Below, one piece after another: positions 1-17,142 of a stretch of 64,000 nt of DNA; position 1 is the first letter of the stretch, and every line of letters begins with the position of its first letter. Source of the DNA: Heliopora coerulea (lineage: Eukaryota; Cnidaria; Anthozoa; Scleralcyonacea; Helioporidae); the NCBI GenBank assembly GCA_030142905.1, contig JASJOG010000053.1, positions 186,001 to 250,000 on the forward strand. Direction: 5' to 3'. Under the pieces are notes generated by a model. The model made no database searches. It was given only the letters and a program-made list of their open reading frames with translations, and had not been told where the DNA came from. Position numbers and translations under genes: made by a program.

Positions 1-2
1 TG

Positions 3-5057
<5,055 letters not shown>

Positions 5058-7140
5058 CGTAATAGCAAATCGTTATTCAGTAAACTATGTAAAATTCCAT
5101 GTTAAAACTATTGGAATATTCGAGGACTTGAACAGTTTATGTTCATTCAAGGGCGTCCTACGACATTTCCTGGGTCGATATTTGTTAAGTGGCCTTGCCG
5201 GTTCCATGAATTGATATGCATTCCTCGATGTTCCCAAAGAAAATATCAAGCCATTGTAAAAATGTTGACGACGCCCTTGAGCTTGCACGCAATAATGGTC
5301 CTAAAATTTATTTCTGCTAGTACTTCATTAAGTAATGATTAGCTAATCAATGAATGTTTTCATTGAGATAATTATTTATGAATAGATCTAAATATATCCT
5401 ACTTAAGTATATTCATATGTGCTCTGTTAGGTCATTTGATGAAGACCACCCTGTCAAAATTTAATTAAATGAAGTAGTCATTCACGAATAACCACCAAAG
5501 CATTTCTTTCGCTTTAAGAAACCCTGTTAAACCGAGGCGATAAAATGGTGTGAACACAATATTAAGTCAGCTGGCATTTATTGTCGAGGTCACTGATGTA
5601 CTAAATAATAGATAACTATATACGAATGTATATATGGCTGCCTTATAGGGTAGCATGGAGAGTATGGAAATATAAACCTCTAGCTTGCTGGATAAGCTTC
5701 TGGTCATTCGACGAATTGCGTTGTTTTCTCCCCCATTTTATAACAGTTTCATGCCGCTCGATTTTTCGGGGGGTTTTTTTTCACATGATCTGGGTCTACG
5801 TTGTCTAGTCATTGTCATACTGACTGAGGAATCTGACGGTGAGAAACTGATCGGACATGAAGTCAAGGGATTGAGATGGAACTAATTGTTATGATCATTA
5901 ACGTCGAGAGGGGGGGTAGGGGGAGTACTTGCCCCGGGTCCCGAGCCCAGAAAGTTGGCCCCCAAAATTTTTAACACGCTTCACCTTGATATTTTTCAAG
6001 TAAATTCGAATGCATATCTAAAATAATATTCCTCTGTGACGAACTGACGATGAAGTATTCTTTGCCACGTAAATAGCGGTTTTAAGTTTCTCAAACCAAC
6101 TTGTCAATCAACATTGCTATTTTGTGTGGGAATGTGCGATCTAGCCGCAAGAGAACACTTGGTTTGTTTTCAAAGGTTCAAATTTCAAGGTTGCGTCCGC
6201 ATCAAACAGACAAAGAAGTCAAAATTAAATCAGGAAGACATAAATGGCTTTGTGAGCCTTTTTTGCTTTGTCACTGTTGTTTTCCTTTGAATTTATGATA
6301 CTTTTTAGGTGGTTGTTTATTCAAATATACAAAATCGAAACAAAACAAATGTAGTGAAAATCGACTGTGTAGTGTGAGGTCTAAATTAAATTAGACGTAA
6401 CTCGGCACAATCCGTCGCCCTGTCTGAATATTATAATTAATTTGTTCCTTCAAGTCACAACCGGCTTCAGAGCTTTCATACAACAATATGATCGATGTGA
6501 TCAGTGATTATTGTGTGATGTCCTCTCACCAACATAAATCCTGTGCCCAAAAAAGGCAAGGGAAGCAGCAACGCGCGAATGAAGAAAAGAGAGGCTCTCG
6601 TACATTATCAGAAGCTATATTATTTGCTTTTTGTACTTTTATTACTTCACTTTTTGTAGAACGTATCATAGAAACGTATTTTCTAATGTAACGAAAATGC
6701 GATGGCTTCCGTTTAGTTATTTACTTCACGATAACGCCGTTAGAACTAAAAATATTGGAGGCTTGGAGGGGTCCGCTTTGGCACTCGACGGCGTTGATTA
6801 TGATGTGGACAAAAGTCACAAATGGATTGCGGTTTTGGCAGGACAGACATGCTGTGGAGGCAGGTGTTATGGCATGAGGAGGGTAGCGGAGAAAGAAAGG
6901 AACAGAAGGGAGCACGTGGGGGTAGGAGGTGGGAGAACGAGAATGAGCATTGTTTGCACAGGCTAGAAAATGTCGACGAAGGAGCGAGCAAAGAACAGAT
7001 TAGGAAGGAGAAGGGAATGATGCGAATGATGGACATGTAGAAACTGCGAGCCATGGACAGGGATGGCAGAGAACGAACTTCAAGCAGCTGGACGAACGGT
7101 AAATAAGCGCGGTCTACTTGGACCGTAATGTTGGTTGGGG
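5058..7140. other. Intergenic, no supported gene
   Basis: This is the 3' flank of the ferlin gene. Short overlapping reading frames occur on both strands but none shows a recognisable domain or credible splice sites. A G-rich block at 5909-5960 (agggggggtaggggga-like) resembles the end of an interspersed repeat. No clear polyadenylation signal was identified. Confidence 0.5.
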
Positions 7141-7356
7141 ACAGAGTGATTGAATATGAAACAAAACATAATCCGAAGATCAGCATCTTGAGAAATCCAA
7201 GATATGGATTGAAACAAGATCTGTCAGTCTGACGATGATTTTGTAATAAAATCGAAATATCACAAACTCATTTCTCGTCTTGTTTGATCTTCGGATTATG
7301 TTTTGTTTTATATTTTTTCAAATTGTCGGCTGGTATTGGTTTTTACAGAGTGATTG
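7141..7356. repeat. Fold-back insertion with 12-bp flanking direct repeats
   Basis: Perfect 24-bp inverted arms lie at 7159-7182 and 7285-7308, separated by 102 bp. The whole is bracketed by the 12-bp direct repeat acagagtgattg at 7141-7152 and 7345-7356, consistent with a target-site duplication. No coding capacity. Confidence 0.7.
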
Positions 7357-7430
7357 GCTAATGAACTAAAATAAATGTATTGTTTAAATCACCTGACAAC
7401 ATCCTGTTTACTATAAATAGAAGATTACGT

Positions 7431-7690
7431 ACAGTGGAACCTCTAATAGCGGACACCTCTACACAGCGGACACCTCTACACAGCGGACACCTCTACACAG
7501 CGGACACCTCCAAACAACGGGCGCTATAGTAGAGAAAGGAACTTTTTTATTATTTTACTGTAAAAAAACTCCTCTGTTCTGCGGACACCTCCAAACAACG
7601 GAGAACGGTCCCTTTTCCAGCTTCCAGTGTTTCTACATCACCATAAAAAAACCTCTGTGCAGCGGACACCTCCAAACAACAGGATACGAA
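7431..7690 (+). repeat. pogo/Tc-like element fragment with 17-bp tandem units
   Basis: It starts with acagtggaacctctaatagc, a terminus typical of pogo/Tigger-type elements. It contains four tandem copies of a 17-bp unit (agcggacacctctacac) at 7448-7515, and the same gcggacacctcc motif recurs at about 7580 and 7660. No transposase reading frame is present, so the copy is non-autonomous or decayed. Confidence 0.5.
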
Positions 7691-7929
7691 CTATGGGGGA
7701 TTGGAGCTCCTTAGCTATAATAATGACAAACAAGCGTGAAAACTTTAAAACAGGAAGTCGATTTCGACATGTGACATAACAGAACTTAGATTTTAGCTGT
7801 AAACAAGTCAAGCGTGGCTATGAGCAGTTAAAATTACAAGTTTGACTGTTTTACCAGTTAAACCAGTCAAAACTTTTTTGACTGGTCAAAATTTCTTTGA
7901 CTGGTTAACTAGTTAAACTGTTAACTGGT

Positions 7930-8590
7930 CCCAGCTTTGGTTTACACGATAGCCGGTCAACCCGTCTTGCCGGGTTACCCGCTTCAAAACCCGGGTCGAC
8001 CCGGGTTGGCCAGGTGTGAAGGTGTCAAATTTTTGGTAACTTTTTCATGTAAACACGAGTTGACTTGACTCGGCTTGTGTAAAGTATCGGCACTTCGATA
8101 GTCTTGGGGTTAGTTTTCATTTTTTCTCGTCAAGCCAAAGCTGTAGTTTATGTTGTCCGTCTGGCGGAAGCATGGCAAGTTCGAGCGCTCCCAAAGAAAA
8201 ACCTCGTTTACGTCTGTGGTCGAGCGCAAAGGTCGAATACTTGATGGTCTGTCTGGAAGACTACAAATCTGACATGAATTATAAAAAAGGCGACTTCTTT
8301 TTGGACGTGATTGCGCTGTTTTCTCGCATACGCAAACGTATGACGATTAAATCTGTGGTTGAACTGCCAAACAAACGTCAAGGATTGAAGAGGCCGAAAG
8401 AACGACATGTTTACGGCGTCTGTCAGAACGACTCTGGTCAACCTGGGTTGAGCAAAGCTGACCCGGGTTGGGAAAAGATGTCTGAAATAACAACCAGCCC
8501 GGGTTCATGTAAACAAGAAAAAAGAAAACCACGGGTGGTGAGCTGACCCGGGTTTGCAAGTCAACCCGGGCTTGTGTAAACGGCCCCTTA
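7930..8590 (+). mobile_element. Non-autonomous element with subterminal acccgggt motifs
   Basis: The left side has ggtttacacgatagccggtc followed by repeated acccgggt/gacccgggt motifs. The right side repeats acccgggt three times and ends in ttgtgtaaacggcccc, an imperfect inverse of the left edge. The interior carries a Myb/SANT-like frame, described separately. Exact ends and any target duplication are uncertain. Confidence 0.4.
8172..8546 (+). CDS. Myb/SANT-like (trihelix/MADF-type) reading frame inside a repeat
   Basis: The 124-residue frame begins with a basic leader, then LWSSAKVEYLMVCLEDYKSD, which has the Trp and acidic-helix pattern that opens Myb/SANT-like or MADF DNA-binding domains, common in Harbinger-type elements and their host derivatives. 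Only the first half of such a domain is seen. The last ~40 codons read through the acccgggt repeat and are probably not native. An intron donor near codon 55 or a truncated copy would both explain this. Function is not assignable. Confidence 0.35.
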   Translation: MASSSAPKEKPRLRLWSSAKVEYLMVCLEDYKSDMNYKKGDFFLDVIALFSRIRKRMTIKSVVELPNKRQGLKRPKERHVYGVCQNDSGQPGLSKADPGWEKMSEITTSPGSCKQEKRKPRVVS

Positions 8591-11500
8591 GAATACGATC
8601 GCACGTTGGCCTTGAAAAAAATTTGTAATAAAAAAATTGAAAAAAAATATTTATAACATTAAAAAATTTAAAAATATTTATAATAAAAAAAGAAATCACG
8701 CGCGTTGGCCTTGAAAACGAAGATTATTCCTAATTTATTGTTTAAAAATGAAAACATTCATGTTATCGTGTATTATTCTATCCTTTGCACTGTGTTCTAG
8801 AACAATTATACAACTCTTCCTTGCACTCCATGACCGAATGTTAACTCAGGCTTCGCCTTCAGGCTTTTCTACTTGTTACTTATTTCGTTCGAGCGAAATT
8901 ATCCCTCAAAGTATCCCGCGTTTTTCAGTAGCTCACATATACAGAACTATTGGAATGAGGTGGGTCAAATGTAAGTCTTTCCCATTGCAACAAGAAGTGA
9001 CGGACGGGTGATACAGGAAAAAGGAACTTGAAATTATAGTGACTACATTTCGAAGTTATACATAACTCAGAAGATTACTCATATATCTAATGGTATGATA
9101 TTCCTCAGCTTTTAAAAGGAACAAAAATATGGGAAAGCAAAGAATAGTAATTTGGGACTGATGTATTACATCTATGTTTATGAACTTTAGACTGAAAAGA
9201 AATATCCGCTTTTATTTGGTAGTCTTTCGAATTATTTTACAGAAAAACCATGGAAGAAAAAATGTCAAGATTTATTGTCAACATGAAAAATTTTCTCTAC
9301 TCTTTCGCTCAACTGGTCTGCTGTTACTCTTCCCAGTATCAGCAATTTACAGGTTTTTGTTGAAAAATATGTCTACGGACTGTTCAACAATCGAAACTCT
9401 AAAGTACTTCCTATGTATGTTCCAAGAATCGATTACTCACACTAGAGGCCTGGTACCAATAGTATCAATAAATTGGTATCGATATTCCATAATCAGTAAT
9501 TGGTTATCCACCCGTCCCTAGCAACAGTGTTTATTGTGGAAGGACTAAATGGATTTAATGAAGTAACATACTTATGTGTAGATATGAAAGCCTATAAAAA
9601 GGTAGGATAACTGTATCTTTGTTCATGCTTTCTGGAATCCGCTGTGTTAACGTTTACTTCGGTTTTTCTGCCTCAGCGTCCCGTGCACATTTAACAGACG
9701 TGGAACTTACCTACCCTCTCATGACGTAGTATTGATTTTGAGTATTTTCTTCACTTCTGTTATTTGCATCGACTTTACTAACCTTATTTGAAACTTAGAA
9801 AGAAAGGAAATAAAATTACAGGGAGCATGTTTTTCATTTGAAAAATGAAGTCAATGCTTTGTATCTTCATATGTGTCAAATCTGACTTTGAAGATACGGC
9901 TTCCAGTTTCGCTCTTGCTGCAAGAATAAACAAATCAAGGAAGAATGTCTGCTTCGGAACGTAACCATCGGGGATTATTTGAAAGGCCCGAATTGGTTCA
10001 GAGGGAATATGACCACGGTTTTTTTTGTCATACTTGGCTTAAAACGTGACTCTACTTCTCATTACTACCATTGTTGTACAACAATGACTAGCATTTGTTG
10101 GTCCAGCAGTGTTAATTGCATGGAAATTTGCATTCGGACAAATATTTGGTGAAGAGGCATGGAGGTGCAACAAATTTTGTATGGTTTAGTCGCTTTTCCA
10201 AAATTACGACCCAATAAAGTTGACCAACGTAGTACAACATTGCGTTGCGCATCTGATATTAGGGAGTTCAAGCAAGCTAGCACAGCGACGAGTTTCAACG
10301 AAATGGGTTAACGGCCGAAAACGTTCAAGGTACTGTAGGTCAACGTGTTCGTGAAACAGAGAAAATGCTTTTGACAGCGTACTGTGCTGAAGTACTGTAG
10401 GGCGACGTTGAAAGTACTCTTGGGACTACAAATTAATCATTCCTTTTGTTTTGAATGATAAGTTCTATTGTATGAACCCATTGTTGTGGATGTTGCTGAT
10501 GTGTTTGCATAAGCTCCCTGTTCATTCAAATGTGTGTACACATAATCATACTATTACAAAGTCTGGAAATAGGGTTAGCTGTGATACAGTAACTGACATT
10601 TTCAGAAGGTGGAAGAAAAATTCTGGTATAGCTCATTCTCAGCAGCTTATCCTGTAATTTCAGTCTGTCATGAACAAGTCCATATTGAACATGGGATGCC
10701 TTGAAACATCAGAATGATGGCCTTAAAGTGAAGAAAATATCTATTTCAAAGGCCTTGGGATTTTAAGGTATTCCAGAGCAACAGATTTTCCAATCCAAAC
10801 TAAAGACAACACCAAAACTTCAGGGAAGTTGCCAATGGGTTGCATAAGACAATCGCCACCTAAATGGTCTCAAGGTTGCCCACCTTATGCAGACAAATCT
10901 GATGTGAAATACATTAGGGGTTAATTCTGGAAGTCTGACATCTGAGTTGTCTCCCATGTATAGAAACTGGCCACAGCAATGTTAAAAATCCTTTTTGAAA
11001 CTGTGGATAAAATACAGAGTTGTCTCAATATGGCACAAAATGTCAAGGGTGTTAGCAAAAAAGTTTACATTTACCCTTGCTGGAGACAACAAGCTCATGC
11101 ACTTTTTGCCACTACCTTTTTCAGTTCTGTTCAGCAAATGTCTAGCCTCCCAGCTCACCATTTAAAAGAAGTCAACAGTGGGGTTGAAAATGGTATAAAA
11201 ACACTTACTGTGACAACATATGTTGCTAACAAGAGATTTTTAGGTTGCAGGGTCAGCAGAATTTTGAAAATGGTACAGGTCTGCTTGGGAAACCACAGCA
11301 GAAATTTAGATGCCCAAGATGCTGGCCAACTACCAAACTTTATTTAATTAACTTTTGATTCAGCTTCCATGTATGGCCATTGATCTCCCATGTTTTGATT
11401 ATTGGCTTTATTCCCAGCTCATTCTAATGTATCACTGCAGGCACAACCCCTCATTGCAAAGCCTTTCCCTGACACTCAGTTAAGTTTGAAAATAACAGGA

Positions 11501-11638
11501 TAAATCCTCATTAATGAAAACATCTACAGGTATGACCTTGATCAGACAAGCAGATCTTGAAGTGTCAGAATTATCCATAAAGTATTGAGGATAATAAATT
11601 CCATTTGGCAATGAATTTTACTTGAAAAAGGTGCTTGC
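8591..11638. other. Intergenic, no supported gene
   Basis: AT-rich sequence with several frames of 60-120 codons (for example 10979-11347 +) that match nothing I recognise and lack credible exon borders. No RNA gene or clear transposon boundary was seen. Confidence 0.45.
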
Positions 11639-12017
11639 TTGAAATATTACATTCTTAATACGCACACTCTCAAGCTGTTCTCTCAGAAAAACTTTCTGAG
11701 TCCCTGACGGGAATTGAACCTGTAACCTTCTGATCACCAACAAGATGCTCTAATGATTGAACTACAAAGACTCAGACGGTGAACAAAGGCTAAATTTGTG
11801 TACTGGTTCATATAGATGGTAGACATATGTACTGCCAGTCTGCTAGTCTCGATATGTCGTCTGTTTTTATGTTAATCAATTGTCTCACCAGCGATCAGAA
11901 GGTTATGGGTTCAATTCCCATCAGGGACTCAGAAAGTTTTTCTGAGAGAACAGCTTGAGAGCGTGCGTATTAAGAACATAATTACCAAGTTACCACAAAC
12001 ACATCATTGAAATATTA
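11639..12017. repeat. Fold-back element with tRNA-like arms, 11-bp direct repeats
   Basis: Inverted arms of about 84 bp lie at 11652-11735 and 11893-11976. Each arm contains half or more of a tRNA-like unit: ggttcaattccc (B-box-like) on the right arm, and its complement within a minus-strand tRNA-like stretch at 11698-11774. The direct repeat ttgaaatatta brackets it at 11639-11649 and 12007-12017. The arms are close but not identical, and the anticodon arm does not fold canonically, so this is a repeat and not a pair of working tRNA genes. Confidence 0.7.
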
Positions 12018-12730
12018 TAGTTCTCTGCTTTTATCTTGAACTTATGCCAAATTCATAGTGAAAGTTTTTGACATCTGTGATACCCTCAATTGGAATTGTT
12101 AAGATAGAAGCAATAGGAATAAATCTAACTGAAAATGCTAAAAACATTTAAAATCTCACAGTGCATTTCAAACCCAGTGTTACCATGGCAACATTTGTTC
12201 CAGAGTTCATTTCAAAAGATTCCCAGATAAATTTTTGTAAGATTCCTCAAACTTCAATTATTAACTTTTGTTTATAAGAGTTATGTTTAAAAAAACCAGA
12301 AGGTGATTCTTTCTTCCTGGATTTAATAAAATTTAACTACTTATACATATATGTTGGATGCTTATACTGTGAAATAATACTGCTGCTGAAACCAAACAGA
12401 TGTTCTTTTTATTTAAACTCACGGCTAAACTTTGACAAGTTTCAATTGGTCAGACTGCAGAATAAAAATTTAAATTGATAAATCAGGAACTTAGTTTACA
12501 TACTTCACTAGAAAAACTTCAGTTCTGTTCAATTCTTTTACAAGTAAGTGAAACAACCACGACTGATCCAATAAAAATTTGCAAGTCATTTTTAGTTCCA
12601 GTTTGAAAACCTATAGTTAGCATGCGTATTTACATAACCAGGACATTCATAAACACATCTCTGAGACTTAAACATTTTAACTCATCTTTTAACTTAGCTT
12701 TGTTCCAGAAGGATTGAGTGATGTTCCAAA
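12018..12730. other. Upstream flank of the kinase gene
   Basis: AT-rich sequence with no reading frame of interest. A possible 5' UTR splice acceptor (ttgttccag) lies near 12711, followed by an in-frame TGA at 12719-12721, so the kinase coding sequence cannot extend upstream in this frame. Confidence 0.4.
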
Positions 12731-13622
12731 ATGGTTCACGAGATGGCAAAATCCGTAAAACATCGAGAAAAATTAAAAAAACTGTCGGAATTGGAAACGA
12801 ATATAACTACTGTTGGAACTGTACGAGCGTGTTTTAAAAAAGAATTTATGATTGGCAAAGGGTGTTGTGGAACTTGTGTCTATGTTGGCATTGACAAAGA
12901 CGGCAGCGAAGTGGCAGTGAAACGTATGGTAACTAGTGATCTTGACCAATTAAGTACAAACCATGAGAAAGAAATTCTGAATTCTTTGCACGTGAGGATG
13001 TCGGAGCACATTGTTAACTACAGGCATTTCGAACCCGGTGATCCATTTTCCTTTTTGATACTCGACCTTTGCGAGGAGACCTTGGAGGACTATGTTGAAA
13101 GTCACGATGAGGCTCACCTCAAACGTTGTGCTCCAGTGATCGTAAAAGAAATCCTACATGGATTGTGCGCTCTTCATGGAGGAGAAAACAAAATCCTTCA
13201 TTTGGATTTGAAACCCAGGAACATTCTAGTAGACAGTGAAGGTCATATGCGTCTAGCTGATTTTGGAATAAGTCGTATTTTAAGCAAAGATCAGACGACA
13301 GTTGAAACTGCTCCTCTAGGAACACGGGGTTGGGTAGCAGTGGAGTCGTTAGTGGAGAAGGGAGAAAAGGCGAGGTTTAAGAGAAAATCAGATATTCAGG
13401 TCGCCGGTATGATAAGCTTTTACGTTATGACCAAAGGACAACATCCTTTTGGTGATACTCATTATCGTGTTCCAAATATCATTGCTGGTAAGCCCGTCAA
13501 CCTGGACCAGCTGACTGATCCCTTGGCAAGAAGTTTTGTTGCTTCACTGATTAGTCACAAAATTGAAGACAGACCTTATGCTGAAGATGCATTGAAGCAT
13601 CCGTATCTGAAGATAAATCCAG
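12731..13622 (+). CDS. ERN1-like: IRE1-like protein kinase domain exon
   Basis: One uninterrupted exon encodes about 297 residues from Met 12731 (context aaaATGg, in-frame TGA twelve bases upstream) to a strong donor at 13623 (ccag/gtaatt, phase 1). Without splicing the frame would end at 13669 (312 aa). Kinase landmarks: glycine loop IGKGCCG (41-47), VAVK with Lys64, HLDLKPRN (157-164), DFG (177-179), GTRGWVAVES, and QVAGMISFYVMTKGQHPFG, the last two characteristic of IRE1. The HRD motif reads HLD: the catalytic Asp is kept but the preceding Arg is Leu. There is no signal peptide, luminal sensor or membrane segment, so unlike true IRE1 it would be soluble. The RNase (KEN) domain is not in this exon. 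Confidence 0.85.
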
Positions 13623-13779
13623 GTAATTTCGTTGATGTAGTTGGCATTATTACAATAAAATTTCAGTAAAACTGCTAAGACTCGTTAACCAAACATTGAC
13701 TTGATCGGAGAGTCCATTTAATTTCGGAGTTATCAACATAGTCGATTAGCGCGCCATATTTTCACAGTCAGGTAGTTGG

Positions 13780-15471
13780 GGAACCATCCTTTCTTCCCTT
13801 CACATCCCCACAACCCCGACCAACCCCAAGTCGTGAAAATCCTCATGCGTCTAATCTTAAGTGTTCAATTACTGTATAACCACTTTACCTGTTTACTGGC
13901 TAGCAGCAATAATGCGTTCCAATTCCAAATGTTCTCATTTTTGACATGGTGTTTTGATTTCTTCAACATTGATAAAGTTAAAGCGTGAGGCGTAATGGTG
14001 GGAATGCTATCACTGCAATTAATTACCGTTACACATTAGCATGATTAGATAATTTTAGATTTAAAAGACGTGTGTCAGTAAGAAATGGTGAATTTAGGCA
14101 AGAGCGCTCTTCTCAGTTTTGAAAGCGCTACATTGTCAACTTTACTATCTTAGTATTTTTATATGGAAATAACTATTTTTACTAACAGTTTTTTCAGTAG
14201 AAAGTTTTACACACCTAGCAGCCAACATGTAGTCAGTGAGCGTAAGGTTGCGCACTCCCTTATAAAATTGCGGTAATCCCAGTGATGGTTAATTGCCGAT
14301 CCTGTATTCCAGACTTGTTGTTTTCATTACTCCTAATTACGAGAACAGAGTACCTAAGCAACCACTCCCATGTCAGAATTCTTTTATGCAACAAGCCTGC
14401 ACATCTAGTCCTGTTTCATTGATAGTATGCGACAATCTGTCGTGGTCTTAACCACTAAGTTACGTGACCTCAGTTCTCCTAAAACAGTAGGCATGGAATT
14501 CAACCTTAGCTAACACGTACTAGTCAATGTTTTTAGTACTGGTCTGGAGTTTGCATTTTCAAAACTTGGTTTGAATTGGAGAAATAGACGCTATCACGTG
14601 ACCAGGAAGACTCTTAATATCCGTGGACAAAGTCTCTCCCAAGAAAAAGCTCTGCACTCAGTTCACGAGAAACGAGTAAAGAGAAGTTGGAATGTTGCTC
14701 ATGCGAAATTTAAAAAGAAATAATGAAGGTTTAGCAGGGTGAAAGTACATTTTGCTTTTGGGCGCCATATTTGATCAGAAATTTGTCATCCAACGTGGCT
14801 ATCAAAAACAAAACATTTTTACTCTTCTACACATCATTCCATCCAAAATAAGACATGAAAAATAAGATGAAACTATATCTTTAGCTGTTTCTGGTGGTTT
14901 GAGTGCAAAGTTGCCATTTAAATGATGTTTTAAATATTTTGTTGTATATGAAATATTTTCTTCATGTTACCTTGAAGGTGATTCTCAAATAGAGTCAAAA
15001 CACTGCACATCCTCACGGATATCAAGCGTTAAGTTGTCGCGAGAATCTCTCGTGCACTCAAAGTGGATTAAACGAGTATATTGTTCCCAGTTGACTTCAT
15101 AGCTCGACTGGTAGGGCAGCGGTCCGGTTACCCGACTAGGAGATGCAAGGTCGAGTCACACTCTAGTCAACTTTTCTAGTTGATTTTAGCAGTGTAGGTC
15201 AATTCGTGAAATATTCTCTTCATCGTACGCCGAGATGTTCCTTTTTAATTCTAATGTTGAGTTAAAACCCAAAATGTGAATGAAAGATTTTAGAGTTACC
15301 TCGTCTAGTTCATGAGTGACCCTCTTCGTCAGTAGGCACAATACCCTCAGTTTTTAAAACCTTTCAGGCATTGAAAATCTGACAATAAATCTTAGGAACA
15401 ATTTTTTTTTGTAATTACTTGTTCCCGTTTTCACGTTAAGGTAACACTGAAGAGCCTGTTCATCGTTTCAG
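13780..15471. other. Putative intron or flank after the kinase exon
   Basis: No frame with recognisable content. A degenerate tRNA-like stretch at about 15101-15170 has an A-box-like atagctcgactggtaggg and a weak B-box-like aggtcgagtc; it is probably a fossil SINE. Confidence 0.4.
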
Positions 15472-15554
15472 TGAAGAATACCCAAGAGATAAAGTGGTTG
15501 ATAGCAGGAAACGGGCTGGAAATTCACTTTGCCAGAAAGAACAGAAATCTTCAG
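15472..15554 (+). CDS. Candidate second exon of the IRE1-like kinase gene
   Basis: Consensus borders flank 83 nt: gtttcag before and cttcag/gtaaga after. Joined in phase 1 to the kinase exon it reads VKNTQEIKWLIAGNGLEI..., faintly resembling the EI...L..VGN..EI start of KEN RNase domains in invertebrate IRE1-like proteins. It would end in phase 0. An alternative frame (EEYPRDK...) is also open but does not fit the kinase exon phase. Without a transcript this is a suggestion only. Confidence 0.35.
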
Positions 15555-15565
15555 GTAAGATGTTA

Positions 15566-16158
15566 ATTAATACAATCATAATTATATATATACGGAAAAT
15601 CTGACTGGCCCAGCCGGGAATCGAACCAAACATCCCCGAATTTACGTATCGGTGCTCTGACCTCTGAGCTACTGAGACACGACTAGGACAGTAAGAAATT
15701 TTCATATATACTGAATTGGCCACCATTCTCAATTCTCTAACCGGAAGACATCTCATCTTCACAACTTAGAGTGCAGCCTCTCAGCCGAGTTCCTCAAGTA
15801 GCGGAGTGATACACGACTCTTGTATACAGGAGGCTATTAAACGACATTTTATATGAATAGAGGATTTGATACGATCATAATTACGTATACGAAAACTCTG
15901 ACTACCCCAGCCGGTAATCGAACCCAAGGTCCTCGAGTTACTTATCGGTGCTTTGGCCTCTGAGCTACTGAGACACGGCTAGGACAGTCAGAAATTTTCA
16001 TATAAACTGAATTGGCTACCATTCTCGGTAGCTCAGACGTCAGAGCACCGATACGTAAATTTAGGGACCTTGGGTTCGATTCCCGGCTGGGGCAGTCTGA
16101 TTTTTCGTATATATAATTATGATCGTATCAAATCCTCTCTTCATATGATTAATACAAT
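15566..16158. repeat. Compound tRNA-like fold-back element, 11-bp direct repeats
   Basis: Inverted arms 15851-15972 and 16024-16146 each carry a tRNA-like sequence (+ copy about 16021-16095, with gtagctcagacgtcagagc and ggttcgattccc; - copy about 15902-15976). A third, partial - copy lies at 15606-15680. The 11-mer attaatacaat flanks the whole at 15566-15576 and 16148-16158, suggesting one insertion event. It begins 12 bases after the candidate exon donor at 15554. Confidence 0.65.
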
Positions 16159-16240
16159 AGATATTTCGTTTAATTTCCAACCACCTTGGTGTTGTAATCC
16201 TATGGGATTAGGGGAAGGATGGAAGCCCCAAGAATGAATA

Positions 16241-16280
<40 letters not shown>
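16241..16280 (+). repeat. (AAT)n microsatellite
   Basis: About thirteen uninterrupted aat units directly downstream of the compound tRNA-like element. Confidence 0.9.
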
Positions 16281-16764
16281 TATATCTAATGTGTCATACA
16301 CTTAGCTAAATACGGTGTGACATCGCGACATAGTCTGCAATGACACGCCAGCTAATTTACAGGTATTCCACAATTTAAGATAAAGTAAAATTGAATAATA
16401 AGAATTAAGTAAGTTTGTCATTTCACACCACCCAGAACCATGTTCCTTGGGAGGGTTTTTCCGGTAGTGTGTTGTATTTTGTATTGTCTTGATGCTCATC
16501 CCAACTGCAAGGACAGCCAAAATAGTTCCAATTCGGAGAAATTCGCCCGGCGGACAATCGACTGACCTTCGGACGCAGTTTTGGGTAGACTGCTTGCGAA
16601 TTTCGTCTAAATGATTCTGGTAATGACAAAGGAATTCACGGGCGCATAACATGTAATAGGTATTTACTCTCATTATTAGTAAATGAATATGCTAGAAGCA
16701 TAATTTTTGAATGAATATTTCGAAATGAAAGCCTTCTTTAAGTCCCGACCGAAACTTATTGAAA

Positions 16765-16860
16765 AAATGCAACGTCGAGGCAGGTTTGCGGGAATTGGAC
16801 ACATGACCCAGTAAGACTAGTCCAGTGTTCCACTGACTGAGCGACGAATGCCATTATCGA
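16765..16860 (-). repeat. Degenerate tRNA-like sequence
   Basis: Read on the minus strand it contains gctcagtcagtggaacac and gtccaattcccgc, spaced like the A and B boxes of a tRNA. The arms do not pair cleanly, so a tRNA-derived repeat is more likely than a working tRNA gene. Confidence 0.4.
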
Positions 16861-16970
16861 TAACTGGATTTGCAAACGGCTAACCAGTGGACGACGACGA
16901 TGTCTCCGCTCACTTTCGGATGGACAAAGTGCTGTAGGCTTATTCATAATGGCTATTATATTTATTTCAG

Positions 16971-17066
16971 ATAAAAGGCTTACGCACTTCTGGGTTAAAG
17001 TATCTCATTCAGGTTGGATTCCCCTCAGTATCCATGCTCCTTTTCATCAACCCCAGCACGCTTTGA
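16971..17066 (+). CDS. Candidate short exon upstream of SAMD9-like paralog 1
   Basis: It follows a good acceptor (atttatttcag). Two readings exist. In phase 1 it could be a 43-nt exon ending at 17013 (cattcag/gttgga), in and out in phase 1, like the short exon (36883-36924) before the giant exon of paralog 2. In phase 0 it would be a terminal exon of the kinase gene, ending at TGA 17064-17066. Both are unproven. Confidence 0.3.
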   Translation: MKGLRTSGLKYLIQVGFPSVSMLLFINPSTL

Positions 17067-17142
17067 TTGCTACATTCCGCTGACCACAATGATTTGGGAC
17101 TATATCTGGTTTACGACTCATCTACTATTTTTGCTGTTGTAG

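Noticed and set aside
6631..7186. Overlapping frames of 111 and 146 codons on opposite strands
   Set aside because: Both arise from the same compositionally biased stretch, and neither looks like a protein family.
10979..11347. A 122-codon open frame as a gene
   Set aside because: No recognisable motif, no credible splice borders and no related copy in the window.
15472..17013. Joining kinase exon, 15472-15554 and 16971-17013 to the NTPase exon in one transcript
   Set aside because: The 83-nt exon changes phase (1 to 0) and breaks the frame into the next exon. It fits only a separate kinase gene, or must be skipped.
17067..17142. Met 17067 as the natural start of paralog 1
   Set aside because: The homology to paralog 2 begins exactly at an acceptor (17143, as at 38320), and the 25 codons before it have no counterpart. 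Likely intron sequence, though an alternative start cannot be excluded.
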